Shown one piece after another: positions 50,886 to 62,271 of a stretch of 64,000 nt of DNA (its first letter is position 1; each line of letters begins with the position of its first letter). The notes beneath the pieces are model-generated. The model was not told the origin of the DNA and ran no database searches. It saw only the letters and a list, made by a program, of their open reading frames with translations. Origin of the DNA: CAMCXT01 sp040403315 (GTDB lineage: Bacteria > Bacteroidota > Bacteroidia > M30B66); NCBI GenBank assembly GCA_040403315.1, contig JBBAKX010000003.1, positions 124,001 through 188,000 of the forward strand. The letters are read 5' to 3'. The translations under genes and the position numbers were made by a program.

Positions 50886-53321
50886 TTACATTTCCATTTC
50901 GGTTCCACCGGTACCTGGATCTCGTCTGCCGCCCGAACGTCTGCGAAATACAGATACATCTGGCTCGCCAAATTTCCATGTTAAATTCACTCTGAAATAA
51001 CGCGATTCCCAGCGGCGAACAGTTTTTTGTGTGAAGTTTTCGGTGGTGTATAAAGTGCCGTATTGTTTTGTATTGAATGCATCACTCAGCGTTGCCGAGG
51101 CTGAAATTTTCTTATTAAATGAATAATTACAAGAGGCATCCATAAACCAAATAGGATTTATCTTGCCTTGTGGAATAATCCGTGGAGCTTCATAGTTTCC
51201 ATTCCATTGAAAACTAAGTTTCTTGGTAACTTTAAAACTTAGCATCCCTTTTACATTCCAACTGAATCCTTCGTTGTTGAATGTGCTTCCATTTTGGTCT
51301 AAACTCACTTTCGTGTAAAAAGCATTTCCATTTACTGTGAAATCAAGCCATGAAAATAAACTCCGCTTTAATGTGGTTTCCCAACCTAAATCGAATTTGT
51401 TTTTTCCATTTACATAAGATGAAATGAGAACATCAGGATCAATTTCTGAAGCATAAACTACTTGCGTTATAGAATATAATGTTTGTCTAGAATAAACACT
51501 GGTAAGTAAGCTGCCTTTACTGCCAGTAAAACTGTAATTCAATTCTCCTAAATTAATGAATTCTGGTCCTAAAAAAGGATTGCCGATTTGAACGCTTTGC
51601 CGATCAGCATACATAATAAATGGAATTAACTGCATGAACCCAGGTCGACCTATTTTACGTGAATAATTCAATTGAAATTCATGCTTATCTTTAATTTTTC
51701 GAGATAAATAAATAGCAGGAAACAAAACTTTGTCGATTTCTGAAATAGCTTTTGGATAAATGTAACTAAATGTTTCTCCTGTATTGAGAAGCTTTCCAAC
51801 AAACCAAGTGTGCTCGTATCGCAATCCTGCCTGAAATCCAATTTTTTTCCACATGCCAACATAATTCGTGTAAGCACCACCAATAAAATCATCAACTCTA
51901 AATGTGTTACTTAAGTTGGAATCGTTGATAATAGTATTGTTTAATAAATCCTCATAATTTACCTTAAAATCAGATTGCGATACTTTGTATGATGCTCTAA
52001 TTCCATATTCTAAGCGACTTTTTTCATTAATTGGATTCACTATATCTAATTGCCAAGTGAGCAAATCTGCTTCTCTCTGTCCTACATTTATTTGACGCAA
52101 TTGGCTAGCAGCTTGCGTATCGCTGGCATTATCAGAAGTTCGGTAATCGGCATTGTTATCGTTTTCTGAACTTGTTAAACTTAAATCAGAAGTGAGTTCT
52201 TTGCCTGCTTTTGCAAAATTCTTTTTGAAATTAATTCCAGCAGTAAGTATTTTCCAATTGGTGATTTGCTCATTTTGACGAAACCCGTCGGCGGTAGTCG
52301 TGTTTAAACTATCGAAGAAAAAATAATCTTGCCGTTCAGATGACCCATAATCATTGTCGGAGTAGCTAAACGAACCACTTAACATACTTCTTACACTCGT
52401 TTTGTAATCGATTTGTAACCTGCTATTGTACCCTTCTCGCATTGATTCGTTAAGATTATTCTGATCATAACCACTTAACAATCTGCCAGAAAAAATATTC
52501 TCTCTATATGAAATGCCATTGTTTTTGTTCAAGGCGTTATAATAACCACCCGAAACTTGAACTGTTAGATTTTTTTCTCTAATACTTAAATTACCGTTCA
52601 AGTTGTATCGATTTCCTGTTCCGATTCCTGCAGAAACATTTCCAAAATAACCTGGTTTAAGGTTTTTCTTCAGAATAACATTGATAATTCCTCCAGTTGC
52701 ATCTGCTACGTATTTTGCCGAAGGATTGGTGATAACTTCAATTCGGTCGATATCGTCAGCCGGAATTTGGTCCATAGTGAGTAGGGTAGGACGACCATCT
52801 ACAAAAACTGTAGGACTTTGATTTCGAAGGGTTACAGAATTATCCATTCCAACTGTTAAGCCTGGAATGTTTTTCATGGCATCAATGGCTGTTCCTCCGC
52901 GTGCGCTAAGGTCTTTGTCTACGTTGTAGATTCTTCTGTCAATTCCAATTTGCACTGTAGATTTCTCACCTTCAACTTCTACGGTGCCAATAACTTTTGT
53001 ATTCAATTCAAGTTTCAAGTTGCCAAGGTCCTTCACTGGAAATCCTGGCTGGAGTGAAACTGGAATATTCAAGGTCAAATAACCCAGAAATTGAATTCGA
53101 ACTTTGAGGCTTCCCGTAGGCAACCTATCCACTTGAAATTCTCCATTCGACTTGGTGAGTGCACCTCCAAGCAAGCTGTCTTTTGCATTAAATACTGCTA
53201 TTGTAGCAAATTCTAGAGGTTCTTTTGAATTGGCATCAAGAATTTTCCCTAAAATAATCCCTTTCTGCGCCATTCCTGCTATAGAAAAGAGCGCGATAAG
53301 TATTGTGATGATTCTCTTCAT
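50886..53321 (-). CDS. TonB-dependent receptor-like outer membrane protein
   Basis: The 811-residue protein has a signal peptide (1-18), a CarboxypepD_reg-like beta domain (about 20-105, GIILGKILDANSKEPLEFA), a plug domain (about 125-225, AIDAMKNIPGLTV, VTLRNQSPTVFVDGR and DDIDRIEVITNPSAKY) and a long outer-membrane barrel (OMP_b-brl_3 style) to the C-terminus. It ends in a non-canonical acidic/Gly tail. This family takes up unknown ligands and is not of the SusC type; no SusD partner is adjacent. A perfect -7 box lies 33 nt upstream of the ATG. It lies 132 nt behind the FN3 gene on the same strand. Confidence 0.88.
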   Translation of the reverse strand: MKRIITILIALFSIAGMAQKGIILGKILDANSKEPLEFATIAVFNAKDSLLGGALTKSNGEFQVDRLPTGSLKVRIQFLGYLTLNIPVSLQPGFPVKDLGNLKLELNTKVIGTVEVEGEKSTVQIGIDRRIYNVDKDLSARGGTAIDAMKNIPGLTVGMDNSVTLRNQSPTVFVDGRPTLLTMDQIPADDIDRIEVITNPSAKYVADATGGIINVILKKNLKPGYFGNVSAGIGTGNRYNLNGNLSIREKNLTVQVSGGYYNALNKNNGISYRENIFSGRLLSGYDQNNLNESMREGYNSRLQIDYKTSVRSMLSGSFSYSDNDYGSSERQDYFFFDSLNTTTADGFRQNEQITNWKILTAGINFKKNFAKAGKELTSDLSLTSSENDNNADYRTSDNASDTQAASQLRQINVGQREADLLTWQLDIVNPINEKSRLEYGIRASYKVSQSDFKVNYEDLLNNTIINDSNLSNTFRVDDFIGGAYTNYVGMWKKIGFQAGLRYEHTWFVGKLLNTGETFSYIYPKAISEIDKVLFPAIYLSRKIKDKHEFQLNYSRKIGRPGFMQLIPFIMYADRQSVQIGNPFLGPEFINLGELNYSFTGSKGSLLTSVYSRQTLYSITQVVYASEIDPDVLISSYVNGKNKFDLGWETTLKRSLFSWLDFTVNGNAFYTKVSLDQNGSTFNNEGFSWNVKGMLSFKVTKKLSFQWNGNYEAPRIIPQGKINPIWFMDASCNYSFNKKISASATLSDAFNTKQYGTLYTTENFTQKTVRRWESRYFRVNLTWKFGEPDVSVFRRRSGGRRDPGTGGTEMEM

Positions 53322-53353
53322 TTTATTTTACAGTCAATAGAACTATATAGGTT

Positions 53354-53361
53354 CAAAATTA
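53354..53361 (-). promoter_or_regulatory. -7 promoter box TAATTTTG for the TonB-dependent receptor
   Basis: A perfect TAnnTTTG on the minus strand lies 32 nt before the ATG at 53321. A TTTG at 53389-53386 is 24 nt further up, slightly longer than usual spacing. Confidence 0.45.
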
Positions 53362-53453
53362 GCTGCAAAGAAGGTGAATTTTATTCAAAATTTAATTGCT
53401 TTAGTCTGAAGTTGCTTGATTTCTTAAAGAGAAGGATAGAGAAAAATAATGAT

Positions 53454-55571
53454 TTATGGTTTTAAAATATCTGAGAGTTTCGATTCACCACCATTTTTAT
53501 ATATCACTTTTATAGCATATTGAAACTGTGAATTTTGATTAGGAATGGCATCATCTTCAAATAATCTTTGGTTAGATTTTACCAATTTATATTTCGTAAT
53601 CTGTTGGTTTTCGTTGGCTCGATAAATTACGAATTGGAAATCTCCTATTTCGTTATAATTCCAAGTTAGTACGTTTTTCCTTTTCTCTTGGTCATAAGTA
53701 ACTTTAAAATCTGCTATTCCTTTTCTCAATCCATTGTCGAAAGTCCTCACAGAGATTATCGGTGAATACTCAGATACCAAATTGCTACTATCCATGGCGA
53801 GCATCCTGTATTTGTAGAATTTCTTTTTTTCGAATTCACGATCAATAAATTTATTTTTGAAAGGAATTTCATCGAAGTTTTTAATGAGTTTCCATTCCTT
53901 TTCATCTTGCGTTTTTCTGTAAAGCATTTGAGCTTTCACATCGTCGCTACTGCTATTATTCCACGACAAATAGATTGCAGTGTCGGCAACTTCAATTGAA
54001 TTAAAAATTGGTGAAACAGGCGGAATTACATCTAATCGTCGAATTTTAATCCAAGGCGCCATTTTTGAGTGGTTATAATTATTGTCAACTGCCACAATTC
54101 TGTAATATATATGCTTTGTAAGGGTCCGTTTTTCAATGGTATCTTTAAATGTAGTGTCGCTGTGAATTTGTGGAGTAATATTGCTGAATTCGTGTTCAGG
54201 TGAATTAGAGTAATACACACGATATCCTTGCAGATCTGGCTCAAGACCTTTATTCCAATTTAAATGAATTACTGATGTTGTATCGATATATCCCGATAAA
54301 TTCAATGGCACTGCAGGTGGAGAATCGTCCTGTACAATTCCGTAGAATGGTAGTGATTTTGAGATATTACCAGCTGTGTCGTAACAAAGTACAACGTAAA
54401 AATTGCCTCGATGTGGATCTGGATTTTCATCTAAATAATTCAGTGCAGATAAAGACAACTTCCCACTAACAGGCAAGAAGGGGCCATCGTTATTCATACT
54501 TCGTGCAATTAATAAATAGTCGGCATCTGGTGATTTAGATGGTATTATCCATTGAATTCGAAGCTTCGATTTGTCTTCGTTTTTTACTGATGAAATAACT
54601 GCTGAATTTGGCGGAGTTAAATCAATAGCCATTGTATGAATCGGCATCGAAGGTTCGCTTAATTCTCCAAAAGCCGTTAAACCAACAATTCGATATTCGT
54701 ATGCTTGGTAATTTGGAATTGAATCGCTGAAATAGGCCATATTTTGGTCTCTGTTCTCATTTCGAAAACTAACCAATGGCTCATCATTTATTTGTTTAAA
54801 CTCTTTTTTACCAGCATCAGATCTTTCGATATTATATGCACTGAATCGACTTTTGGTTCCTGCATCCCAGCGCAATTCTATTTTCTGATCACCTGCTGTA
54901 ACTGCAGGAGTTCTAATCAATGGAATGGTTGATAATTCATTTGTGTTCACATAAAGCAAAGCTGTATCTGTGTATATTCCTTCAGTGGATTTAGAAAAAT
55001 AAATTCGATATAAATAGTTCTTTCCTTTTTTAAAGGTTCTATCAACAAATCTCAATCCTGCGGCTTGTGCAACCTGTGCATCACGATCAGCAGCAAATAA
55101 TGTAAATCCATGTCGATTCAATAATAAATTTTGTTTCGCCTGCATTGCATTGGGATCTAGTTCATTCAATGGATTTATACTTGCATAAATCTGTGAGGCA
55201 GCCAATGCAGCCATTTTATTGCTGCTGTTAAATTTCAATTTCCACGATTCTTTAGGCAATGGTAAAATTGCACCATTCCCAAGCTTTTCAAGTTTGATTT
55301 CTTGGGTGCTGTCGTCCGGAATTTCTGCCCTTTCTAGAATGAATCCGTTCACCAATGATTTATCCCAAGCTCCGGCATGATCCAGTGCCCAGCGCAATAC
55401 TATGCTGTCGGATGTAGTCTTGTTTATCATCCTAATTCTGCAAATGTCTTCTTGATATGAACTTGTTGATTGTTGAGCAAATCCAGATTGAAATCCAAGA
55501 AAAATCAAACTAATACCTACAAGCAGACAACGAGTTTTCATGTAAAGGTGGGTTGAATTAAATTTCGACAT
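53454..55571 (-). CDS. Exported fibronectin type III protein
   Basis: The 705-residue protein has a signal peptide (ending FQSGFAQ) and several fibronectin III domains, recognised by repeats such as IELRWDAGTKSRFSAYNIERS, VIHLNWNKGLEPDLQGYRVYY and IYLSWNNSSSDDVKAQMLYR, each with the W and Y of the FN3 fold. It lacks a T9SS sorting domain. The ATG at 55571 overlaps the giant protein's stop as TGATG; the internal ATG at 55541 gives a more typical signal peptide and could be the true start. It probably works with the giant protein and the barrel encoded upstream. Confidence 0.75.
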   Translation of the reverse strand: MSKFNSTHLYMKTRCLLVGISLIFLGFQSGFAQQSTSSYQEDICRIRMINKTTSDSIVLRWALDHAGAWDKSLVNGFILERAEIPDDSTQEIKLEKLGNGAILPLPKESWKLKFNSSNKMAALAASQIYASINPLNELDPNAMQAKQNLLLNRHGFTLFAADRDAQVAQAAGLRFVDRTFKKGKNYLYRIYFSKSTEGIYTDTALLYVNTNELSTIPLIRTPAVTAGDQKIELRWDAGTKSRFSAYNIERSDAGKKEFKQINDEPLVSFRNENRDQNMAYFSDSIPNYQAYEYRIVGLTAFGELSEPSMPIHTMAIDLTPPNSAVISSVKNEDKSKLRIQWIIPSKSPDADYLLIARSMNNDGPFLPVSGKLSLSALNYLDENPDPHRGNFYVVLCYDTAGNISKSLPFYGIVQDDSPPAVPLNLSGYIDTTSVIHLNWNKGLEPDLQGYRVYYSNSPEHEFSNITPQIHSDTTFKDTIEKRTLTKHIYYRIVAVDNNYNHSKMAPWIKIRRLDVIPPVSPIFNSIEVADTAIYLSWNNSSSDDVKAQMLYRKTQDEKEWKLIKNFDEIPFKNKFIDREFEKKKFYKYRMLAMDSSNLVSEYSPIISVRTFDNGLRKGIADFKVTYDQEKRKNVLTWNYNEIGDFQFVIYRANENQQITKYKLVKSNQRLFEDDAIPNQNSQFQYAIKVIYKNGGESKLSDILKP

Positions 55572-58500
55572 CAGAAGGTTATAAATTGCATTAGGGTAAT
55601 TATCTGCGGATAATTGAATGTCTTGGTCAGTATTGTCGGACTGATTGAATTGCTGCTCCCTGGAATGTGACGGGTTGAGAATTTCACATCATAATTTCCA
55701 GTGTTCATATAACGATATGTTGGGATTGCATCAAAATTTGTCACTTTCGCTTTTGTGAACGAATTAACTCCATTGAGGCTGTTTCCATATCTTATCTTCA
55801 TGTTTGACACAATCGCTTTCATGTCTTGAAAATCATCCTTAGCGTAATAGGATGTTGATAGGATAAGCCATTGGTCAGGAGGGGTTAAATTTGCAAATCC
55901 TGATGATGGAGAATTTCCAGCTAAAGTGAAGCTCGATCCTCCGCTATTTTCTGCCGATGGATTTATTTCACCAGCAGTTAAAGGACCTTTGGTTTTAATC
56001 GATGCATCAACTTTTGTAGGTGGGATTCCGATTTCATCAGGCGTTGATCGCCCAAGGCGAATACTAGAATAATTGTTATTTACAACCTGCGTATATAGAT
56101 CGTAAACCGACGACTTCAAGAAAGTGAAATGCCAAGGAGTATTAGAATAGGCATCTTTGACTTCGAGTTTTTTCAAAGTATTTGTTTGAAAGCCGTTTTG
56201 ATATGGAAATCCATCAATCTCATATCGTTCAAAACCTTCATTGCCATTCATCTTTAAAATCAAGTTTTCGATAGGACTGCTAAACTCCCTAGAAGTACCA
56301 CTTACGCCCAGTGCATTGATTTTACTTAGATAGGAAGAATGTCCTGAAGTTCTAAAGTAATATTCATAAATAAGATGTTCATTGTCGCGAATCATTTGAT
56401 TGTCGTTAAATCGTCGGTTCCGAATTAAAATATTCTCGCCCATTACCGATGTAAATTGATTTCTAGCCAATTGAAATCCTAGATTAGAAATTGTGTTTAT
56501 TGATGTTGAAAATTGGTTTTGATTTCGGATATCACGATGAATAATTCGAATTTGATATATGGTATTGGGATTTAAAACTGGCATATCGAATTTAACGCGG
56601 TTTTCGGATCCAATATAAGATACAGTTTTTTCGATCGTGGCTCCTCCAGTTGTTGCTTGGAATATGGCATGATACGTTCTGTTGTATCCTCCTGCTGGAG
56701 AACTATTGAATATATATGCCATCGAGTATTTCAATTTCACCAATCCAAATTCCGTATTGTCTTTAACGAAATAGCGCTGTTTATTGAATGGATAGCAATA
56801 TGATACATCTTGATCTCGAATTTTATCAGGCCTAGCGCCTGTTTTAAATGAAGTAGAAAGTAATTCACGAATTTCAGTATTGTTATTTCTTTTCGCGGTT
56901 GTCCAAATTCCATTGATATTTTCTTGTGCTTTAACAGTAACTGTTAAATAATAATTCGTGAAGGCATCCAAAAGATCATTGGTCATTAGCATGGCTTGCG
57001 TTCCATCCAAACTCGTTGAAAGCGTGGTTGTAACAATACTGCCATTTGCACTTCCTTTTCTCAATTTGAAATCTTCAAGTATAAATTTAAACCTCCTATT
57101 TCGGGTGCTTCCATCGGATGAATTTTCAGTTAGATCGAAAACTTTATTTATATCAACATTGAATAATGCACTTGGTGATATTCCACAATCTACATCAGAT
57201 AAAGCATTGGATGGAGATATTTCAGAAATCATTTTTAATCCTGAAATTGGATTTTCGGGAGCTGGAGCACAATAATCACCTAACTCTAATTTGTATCGGC
57301 AATTCCCTTCAATTAAGCCGCCCAGCAAAGAGTATCTTCCGCCTAATGTTCCATTCATCCAGTATGGATTTGGGAAACCTGCTTGCATCAAAACAGCTGC
57401 TTTTACATTTAGAATATTGTATTTTTGAACATCTCCGAAAACATCGGCTTCAATTCCAATATTTCCATCAAAATAACCCCAAATTGATCCATTGGCATAC
57501 CAGCCATTAATTCCCATTCGTTCGCCTGGATTCATCCCATCGCATCGTGAAGCCCCGTAATCAAACATATTCATATCAAAGCCTATTTCAGCATCTAAAT
57601 TGCAGAAGAAAGGCGAAAGTTCTGTTTGTATTCTAGGAGGTTGAAATGATGCTCCAAAGGCGAATCCCCTTCCTCCTGCAATTCCCGGACTTCTAACAGA
57701 ATTTAATTCTCCTAATATTTCAAGAACTTTCGATGGTGGAGGTGGCGGTGAAGGTAATTCTTCCCCAGCCATTAAGTAGCCACTTGCATCAAACGAATTG
57801 GCTAGAAGAACGCCCACTCTGGCAGTATTTGGCGACGGTTCTCCAACTAGAATTTGCCACTTGTCTGGTCCCACGTATAAATAAGCATTTCCAGCTACAT
57901 TGTTTTCTTTTCTTCCTGTCAAGGTTAACGGAACATTGATCATTACATCAAAATTTCCCGTCAGAATTTTTTCATTGAAATCATATTGGAGCAATACGCC
58001 TGCTTTCACAGCTGTAAAGCTTCGATCCATTACCGAAGTCATGAAATATCCATCTCCATCGAAAGCAATTTGTGAAATTCCCCCAGAATTATTGAAGGTT
58101 GCGGTAAGTGTAATGTCTGCATTAAATGCTTGTCCGCCGCCTGTTGTTCCTATAATTACAGTAGCTTTTAACCCAAATAAGGTATTTGGATCAGGCACCA
58201 ATCTAACATTCGTTAAAGTAGTTCCTGGCGGAGGAGTTGAGCTCACTGTTGCTGTGCTGATGCTTGCGGCAGGTGGAGGTGGTTCAGCCAATCGCATCTT
58301 GTAAAATGCACCACCACCAAATCCATAAATATCCATTGGAATTTGGTATGGAGTAATTCCCATTGGAATTCCGGGCACAAATTTCGTCATCGCATCTACA
58401 TACCAATAGCGCATCGAGTCGATTTCTCCAAATCCACCAACAACCGAAACTTTAATTGTTTTAATAAATGTGGCTTCAATGCCTCCATTAAATCCTTGCC

Positions 58501-61500
58501 CATAAATTGAATCTTGAGCATAGAAGTTTACATAGCCTTTCAATTCTACAAATCCTAAATCGCCTTGAATATTGATGCTTTTTAAATCGACGCCAGATAA
58601 GGCTAAACTTGGCCATGGTGAATCATTCTCTGCATTCGAACCACCGAGAATTGTTCCAGGTTTAAATCTACCTAGAACAGCCAGTGTGGTACTTCCTCCA
58701 AATGTGTTTGTTTCACCTGTAAAATTTACATTTAAGGTAAAATTAAGCGCTAACCTTGGTCCTGGTGTGTCGTCCCAACTAAATAAACCGTGAAAATCTT
58801 GTTGCCCAATATTGATATTGCTAATTGTAACAGGGAATCCCGACATTTCTTTTTGTGGACTTGCAAATGCAAATGAATTACACGATAAATATGGAGCGTT
58901 TGTAGATAATTTTAATTGTTGAAATTTAACGCCAGCAAATCTAACAGGAATTTCCCCGATTTTTCTGGTTATATCAAATGATCCGTTTAGATTTAATTCA
59001 GGTGTAAATGATTGTGCGGTTATAGTTACAGAAATATGTGAAGTAGGCAATAGTGTCATATTTGCTGCCCAAATCGGTACTGTTAAGGTGTCTAATTTTA
59101 CGTTGAATTGATAACTTATTCCTCCATTATTTGGGCTTTGCGACAATATTGAAGCATATTTAATTTTAGTAGGGGAGAGTGGTGTAATTATTTTGCCAGA
59201 AAAACCTCCTTTAACAAAACTATTGGATGTGATTTCCATACTCAACGTATCGATTCCAAAGCCCCAATCCCCCATCATTCCATTTTCAATTTCCAATAAT
59301 CGTAAAGCTTCTAATTTTCCTGAAACACCGCTTCGATCGATTAGCACATTGTTTACTCCGATTACGACGCGGTCTTTGAGTAATGAGTCGGTATGTGCAA
59401 TATCGGTGCTTGGGGTTCGTAGTTTAAATTGTTTCGGCAAACCAACTTTTAAACTTTTGAAGTGAACTCCATTCCAGATGGTGGATCTTTCACCTGCATA
59501 GTTTACTGGGAAGACCATTGCATCTGAGTTTTCTAAATCACTAAAATCCATTGTTGCCTCATCAATAATGAAATTCCAATCTTGTAATCCAGGAATTTGA
59601 AAAGGATCTACATCCAAAGTTGCCAGCCAATTTCCCGATCTTCTAACATTAAATCCAAACCTTGCTTTAACCTTGCCTAAAGGTTTGCTGTTATTTGTTG
59701 AAGCCTTAATCAATACCGAGTCGCTAAAAGAAATTTCTCCTTCCACATGCAACAATCTAAATCCATGGCAATCCCAACTATAAAAGGTGCCCGAGTCAGC
59801 AACTGCTCCAGTTGATGGTTCAATAATTGAATTTTTCAGAAGTATATATTGTCCTTCAGTGTATGCTATTTCAACCGGATCGGTTAAGTAAAGAGCACCT
59901 AGTCCTGATCCAGCTAAGCCATCAGGATGAAAGCAAATATCCGATGCTCCCAATCCAACGGTTTGTTTTCCACCGTCCGATAGTCGTTCATCTAAAAATG
60001 GTAGTTTAACACTTGTAGCTGCAGCCAATGTTGCTCTTTCTGCATTGAAATTCATTCCTACAATTGCCACTACAAATCGCTCACCTGTTGATTCTTTGTC
60101 TAACCCAAGTGGCAATCCCATTGGAATATTCGGATCTAATACAGAGGAATGACGGTTGTTTGCGAGGTAGTCCATTAATTCTTTTCCATTGTTAATGGAT
60201 AGTTGGCCAATTCCTGGAATACTGGGTAAGAAACCAATGGTATCATATCGGGCAACAACGTTTCCTTGGAAGAGTTGCTTTTCTGAATTGATGAGCGCTT
60301 CAGCAAATTGAACCTTCACAACTGTATTCATGAAAGGAATGCGAATTTCTCCCAATCCATTGGCCATCGGACCATTATAATTGATGGATTTAATTTTCAT
60401 TTGAAATTTACCCACCTGAACCATTTGGTCAATAATTATATCTGTGGCTGGATTTCTATTTGTTACAACTGGCGCATTGCAATCTTCCACACATGCACTG
60501 CTTATACTATCTGCCGAAGGCGAATTGAATATTCTAAACGACTGAATAACACTCGTTTCATAAGGCGCTGATGCTGAGTCAGAAACATCTGTAAGCCAAT
60601 GTACACGCCAAAAATAGGTGCCCGTGTCTGGTAAATACAGGTCATGTTCAATTTCTTTGTAAAATGTATTTTTTACAAAATTTATTATGTTGCCCGATGT
60701 TATATCAATTGATGCTTCAAATAACTTGCTTCCTGCAGAAATTAAACTATCAAATTGGATGGTTTTGGACACTTCAATTCGGTACCGTTCTTTCACCTCT
60801 GCCTTGAACAACTTATTGTTCGTTCCTTTGAGTGCTTTTGTAATTTCAGATGGTGGAATTAATCCTGCTTCACCAGGTAAATAACGAATAGTATCGGACG
60901 TATTAAATTTGAACTTTACAATTCGGTTTAAAATTGCAGTATCTCTGGCAGGTTGCTTAAGCAAGGGTTTTTCGAATCCTTGGGTAAAATTGTCGTTGAT
61001 TTTGACAGTTTCTTCGGAACCGTCGTTTTTTGTGAAAGTGATGCCAGTGTTTAAATTGTAAGTTTTATTAGCTCGAAGTGTTGATGAACCTGGCGATGTG
61101 ACTAAATTTCTTCCAACTTGCAGGTTGGTTAATTGCAACAATGACGGTGAGAAAGTGAGCTGTTGCTGCAAAAATGCATCTGCACCATTTGGCCAATTTA
61201 CTGTATTTTCAATGAGATCAAACGATTCACCATTTTCTGTTAATGATGTTCTGAAATTGTAGCTTCTGTATGTTGAATCGTAAGGTTCATACTGAACAAT
61301 CATTGGAACATTCCTAAATGGAATTCTTTTTCCTGGCACAGGATAAATTAACTTGCCACGATTGGGTAAATCAGGTGTAAATGGTAAGCCTAATGTAAAT
61401 TCACATATTTCACTTATGCCATTGTTTGCAAATACCACAGTTCCTGAAGCATCACTAACTTTTACGCGCCATGCATATTGCCTGCCCGGATTTAATGTTG

Positions 61501-62251
61501 GATTAATTGCAGAATAAACAATTGTGGTAAAATTTGTATTCAACGTAATTACGGGAACTCCAACTGCATTCATTGCCGCCAAAGCATTTAAGCCTTGTGG
61601 GACCTCAATTAATTTGAACTCATAATTTAAAAATGCTGGATTTATAGACGCCGATGGAGGAACCCAGCTAAATACTATATTTTGTGGGTTGCTGAATACA
61701 ACTTCAGTTGAACATGTTGGAGTTATTAATAAAGGCGGTTGAACAAATTGAATAGTGAATATATTTGAACAGCCTAATGGTTCTGTTTGAGATCTTAATT
61801 CTAGGTTAGAATAATCATAAGCTTGTAAACAAAATTGATATTCACCTTCAGGAAGATTTCCATTTAAGGCCGATTGCTGCGAAATTCCTGAAAATTGTAG
61901 CGCGGTTTCGTCAATATATAATTGCAAATCAGCTCCTGTCATTACAGTAACTCCCGGGTTCAATGCCAATTGAGGAACTGCCGGAATGATGTCGTTTCGT
62001 ATGCTCGCGCTTTGATTGGTACTTAGATTTCTCAAACTACCCGCAAGAAATATATTTTGAACCTGCTGTGAGGTATTTACTAGGGTTAATGTTGTTTGAG
62101 TTGGAGAACTAAAGTAATCTAAGGCTTCCATCGAATATGGTGGATTCACCGATATATTTATATTGATTGGAGTATTTTGTGCGAGAATTGGGTTTTCAGC
62201 ACCAAACATCGAGATCAATAAAGCCAATAGGATCGAAATTTTTTGAAACAT
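55571..62251 (-). CDS. Giant TANFOR-like exported protein
   Basis: The 2226-residue protein has a signal peptide (about 1-24, NPILAQ). Residues about 25-290 (NISVNPPYSMEALDYFSSP, LTGADLQLYI-like and EYQFCLQAYDYSN) resemble the TANFOR domain of large Bacteroidota proteins. Long beta-rich regions follow, including GAFYKMRLAEPPPPAAS and a second proline linker GEELPSPPPPPSK (about 1520). The C-terminal quarter is FN3-like, with YQIRIIHRDIRNQNQF. I see no T9SS sorting domain. TTG at 62257 is two codons upstream, but the ATG at 62251 starts the signal peptide cleanly. It sits between the barrel gene (20 nt) and the FN3 gene (TGATG overlap). Confidence 0.75.
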   Translation of the reverse strand: MFQKISILLALLISMFGAENPILAQNTPININISVNPPYSMEALDYFSSPTQTTLTLVNTSQQVQNIFLAGSLRNLSTNQSASIRNDIIPAVPQLALNPGVTVMTGADLQLYIDETALQFSGISQQSALNGNLPEGEYQFCLQAYDYSNLELRSQTEPLGCSNIFTIQFVQPPLLITPTCSTEVVFSNPQNIVFSWVPPSASINPAFLNYEFKLIEVPQGLNALAAMNAVGVPVITLNTNFTTIVYSAINPTLNPGRQYAWRVKVSDASGTVVFANNGISEICEFTLGLPFTPDLPNRGKLIYPVPGKRIPFRNVPMIVQYEPYDSTYRSYNFRTSLTENGESFDLIENTVNWPNGADAFLQQQLTFSPSLLQLTNLQVGRNLVTSPGSSTLRANKTYNLNTGITFTKNDGSEETVKINDNFTQGFEKPLLKQPARDTAILNRIVKFKFNTSDTIRYLPGEAGLIPPSEITKALKGTNNKLFKAEVKERYRIEVSKTIQFDSLISAGSKLFEASIDITSGNIINFVKNTFYKEIEHDLYLPDTGTYFWRVHWLTDVSDSASAPYETSVIQSFRIFNSPSADSISSACVEDCNAPVVTNRNPATDIIIDQMVQVGKFQMKIKSINYNGPMANGLGEIRIPFMNTVVKVQFAEALINSEKQLFQGNVVARYDTIGFLPSIPGIGQLSINNGKELMDYLANNRHSSVLDPNIPMGLPLGLDKESTGERFVVAIVGMNFNAERATLAAATSVKLPFLDERLSDGGKQTVGLGASDICFHPDGLAGSGLGALYLTDPVEIAYTEGQYILLKNSIIEPSTGAVADSGTFYSWDCHGFRLLHVEGEISFSDSVLIKASTNNSKPLGKVKARFGFNVRRSGNWLATLDVDPFQIPGLQDWNFIIDEATMDFSDLENSDAMVFPVNYAGERSTIWNGVHFKSLKVGLPKQFKLRTPSTDIAHTDSLLKDRVVIGVNNVLIDRSGVSGKLEALRLLEIENGMMGDWGFGIDTLSMEITSNSFVKGGFSGKIITPLSPTKIKYASILSQSPNNGGISYQFNVKLDTLTVPIWAANMTLLPTSHISVTITAQSFTPELNLNGSFDITRKIGEIPVRFAGVKFQQLKLSTNAPYLSCNSFAFASPQKEMSGFPVTISNINIGQQDFHGLFSWDDTPGPRLALNFTLNVNFTGETNTFGGSTTLAVLGRFKPGTILGGSNAENDSPWPSLALSGVDLKSINIQGDLGFVELKGYVNFYAQDSIYGQGFNGGIEATFIKTIKVSVVGGFGEIDSMRYWYVDAMTKFVPGIPMGITPYQIPMDIYGFGGGAFYKMRLAEPPPPAASISTATVSSTPPPGTTLTNVRLVPDPNTLFGLKATVIIGTTGGGQAFNADITLTATFNNSGGISQIAFDGDGYFMTSVMDRSFTAVKAGVLLQYDFNEKILTGNFDVMINVPLTLTGRKENNVAGNAYLYVGPDKWQILVGEPSPNTARVGVLLANSFDASGYLMAGEELPSPPPPPSKVLEILGELNSVRSPGIAGGRGFAFGASFQPPRIQTELSPFFCNLDAEIGFDMNMFDYGASRCDGMNPGERMGINGWYANGSIWGYFDGNIGIEADVFGDVQKYNILNVKAAVLMQAGFPNPYWMNGTLGGRYSLLGGLIEGNCRYKLELGDYCAPAPENPISGLKMISEISPSNALSDVDCGISPSALFNVDINKVFDLTENSSDGSTRNRRFKFILEDFKLRKGSANGSIVTTTLSTSLDGTQAMLMTNDLLDAFTNYYLTVTVKAQENINGIWTTAKRNNNTEIRELLSTSFKTGARPDKIRDQDVSYCYPFNKQRYFVKDNTEFGLVKLKYSMAYIFNSSPAGGYNRTYHAIFQATTGGATIEKTVSYIGSENRVKFDMPVLNPNTIYQIRIIHRDIRNQNQFSTSINTISNLGFQLARNQFTSVMGENILIRNRRFNDNQMIRDNEHLIYEYYFRTSGHSSYLSKINALGVSGTSREFSSPIENLILKMNGNEGFERYEIDGFPYQNGFQTNTLKKLEVKDAYSNTPWHFTFLKSSVYDLYTQVVNNNYSSIRLGRSTPDEIGIPPTKVDASIKTKGPLTAGEINPSAENSGGSSFTLAGNSPSSGFANLTPPDQWLILSTSYYAKDDFQDMKAIVSNMKIRYGNSLNGVNSFTKAKVTNFDAIPTYRYMNTGNYDVKFSTRHIPGSSNSISPTILTKTFNYPQIITLMQFITF

Positions 62252-62271
62252 TTTCAATTTACTTTAGTGTG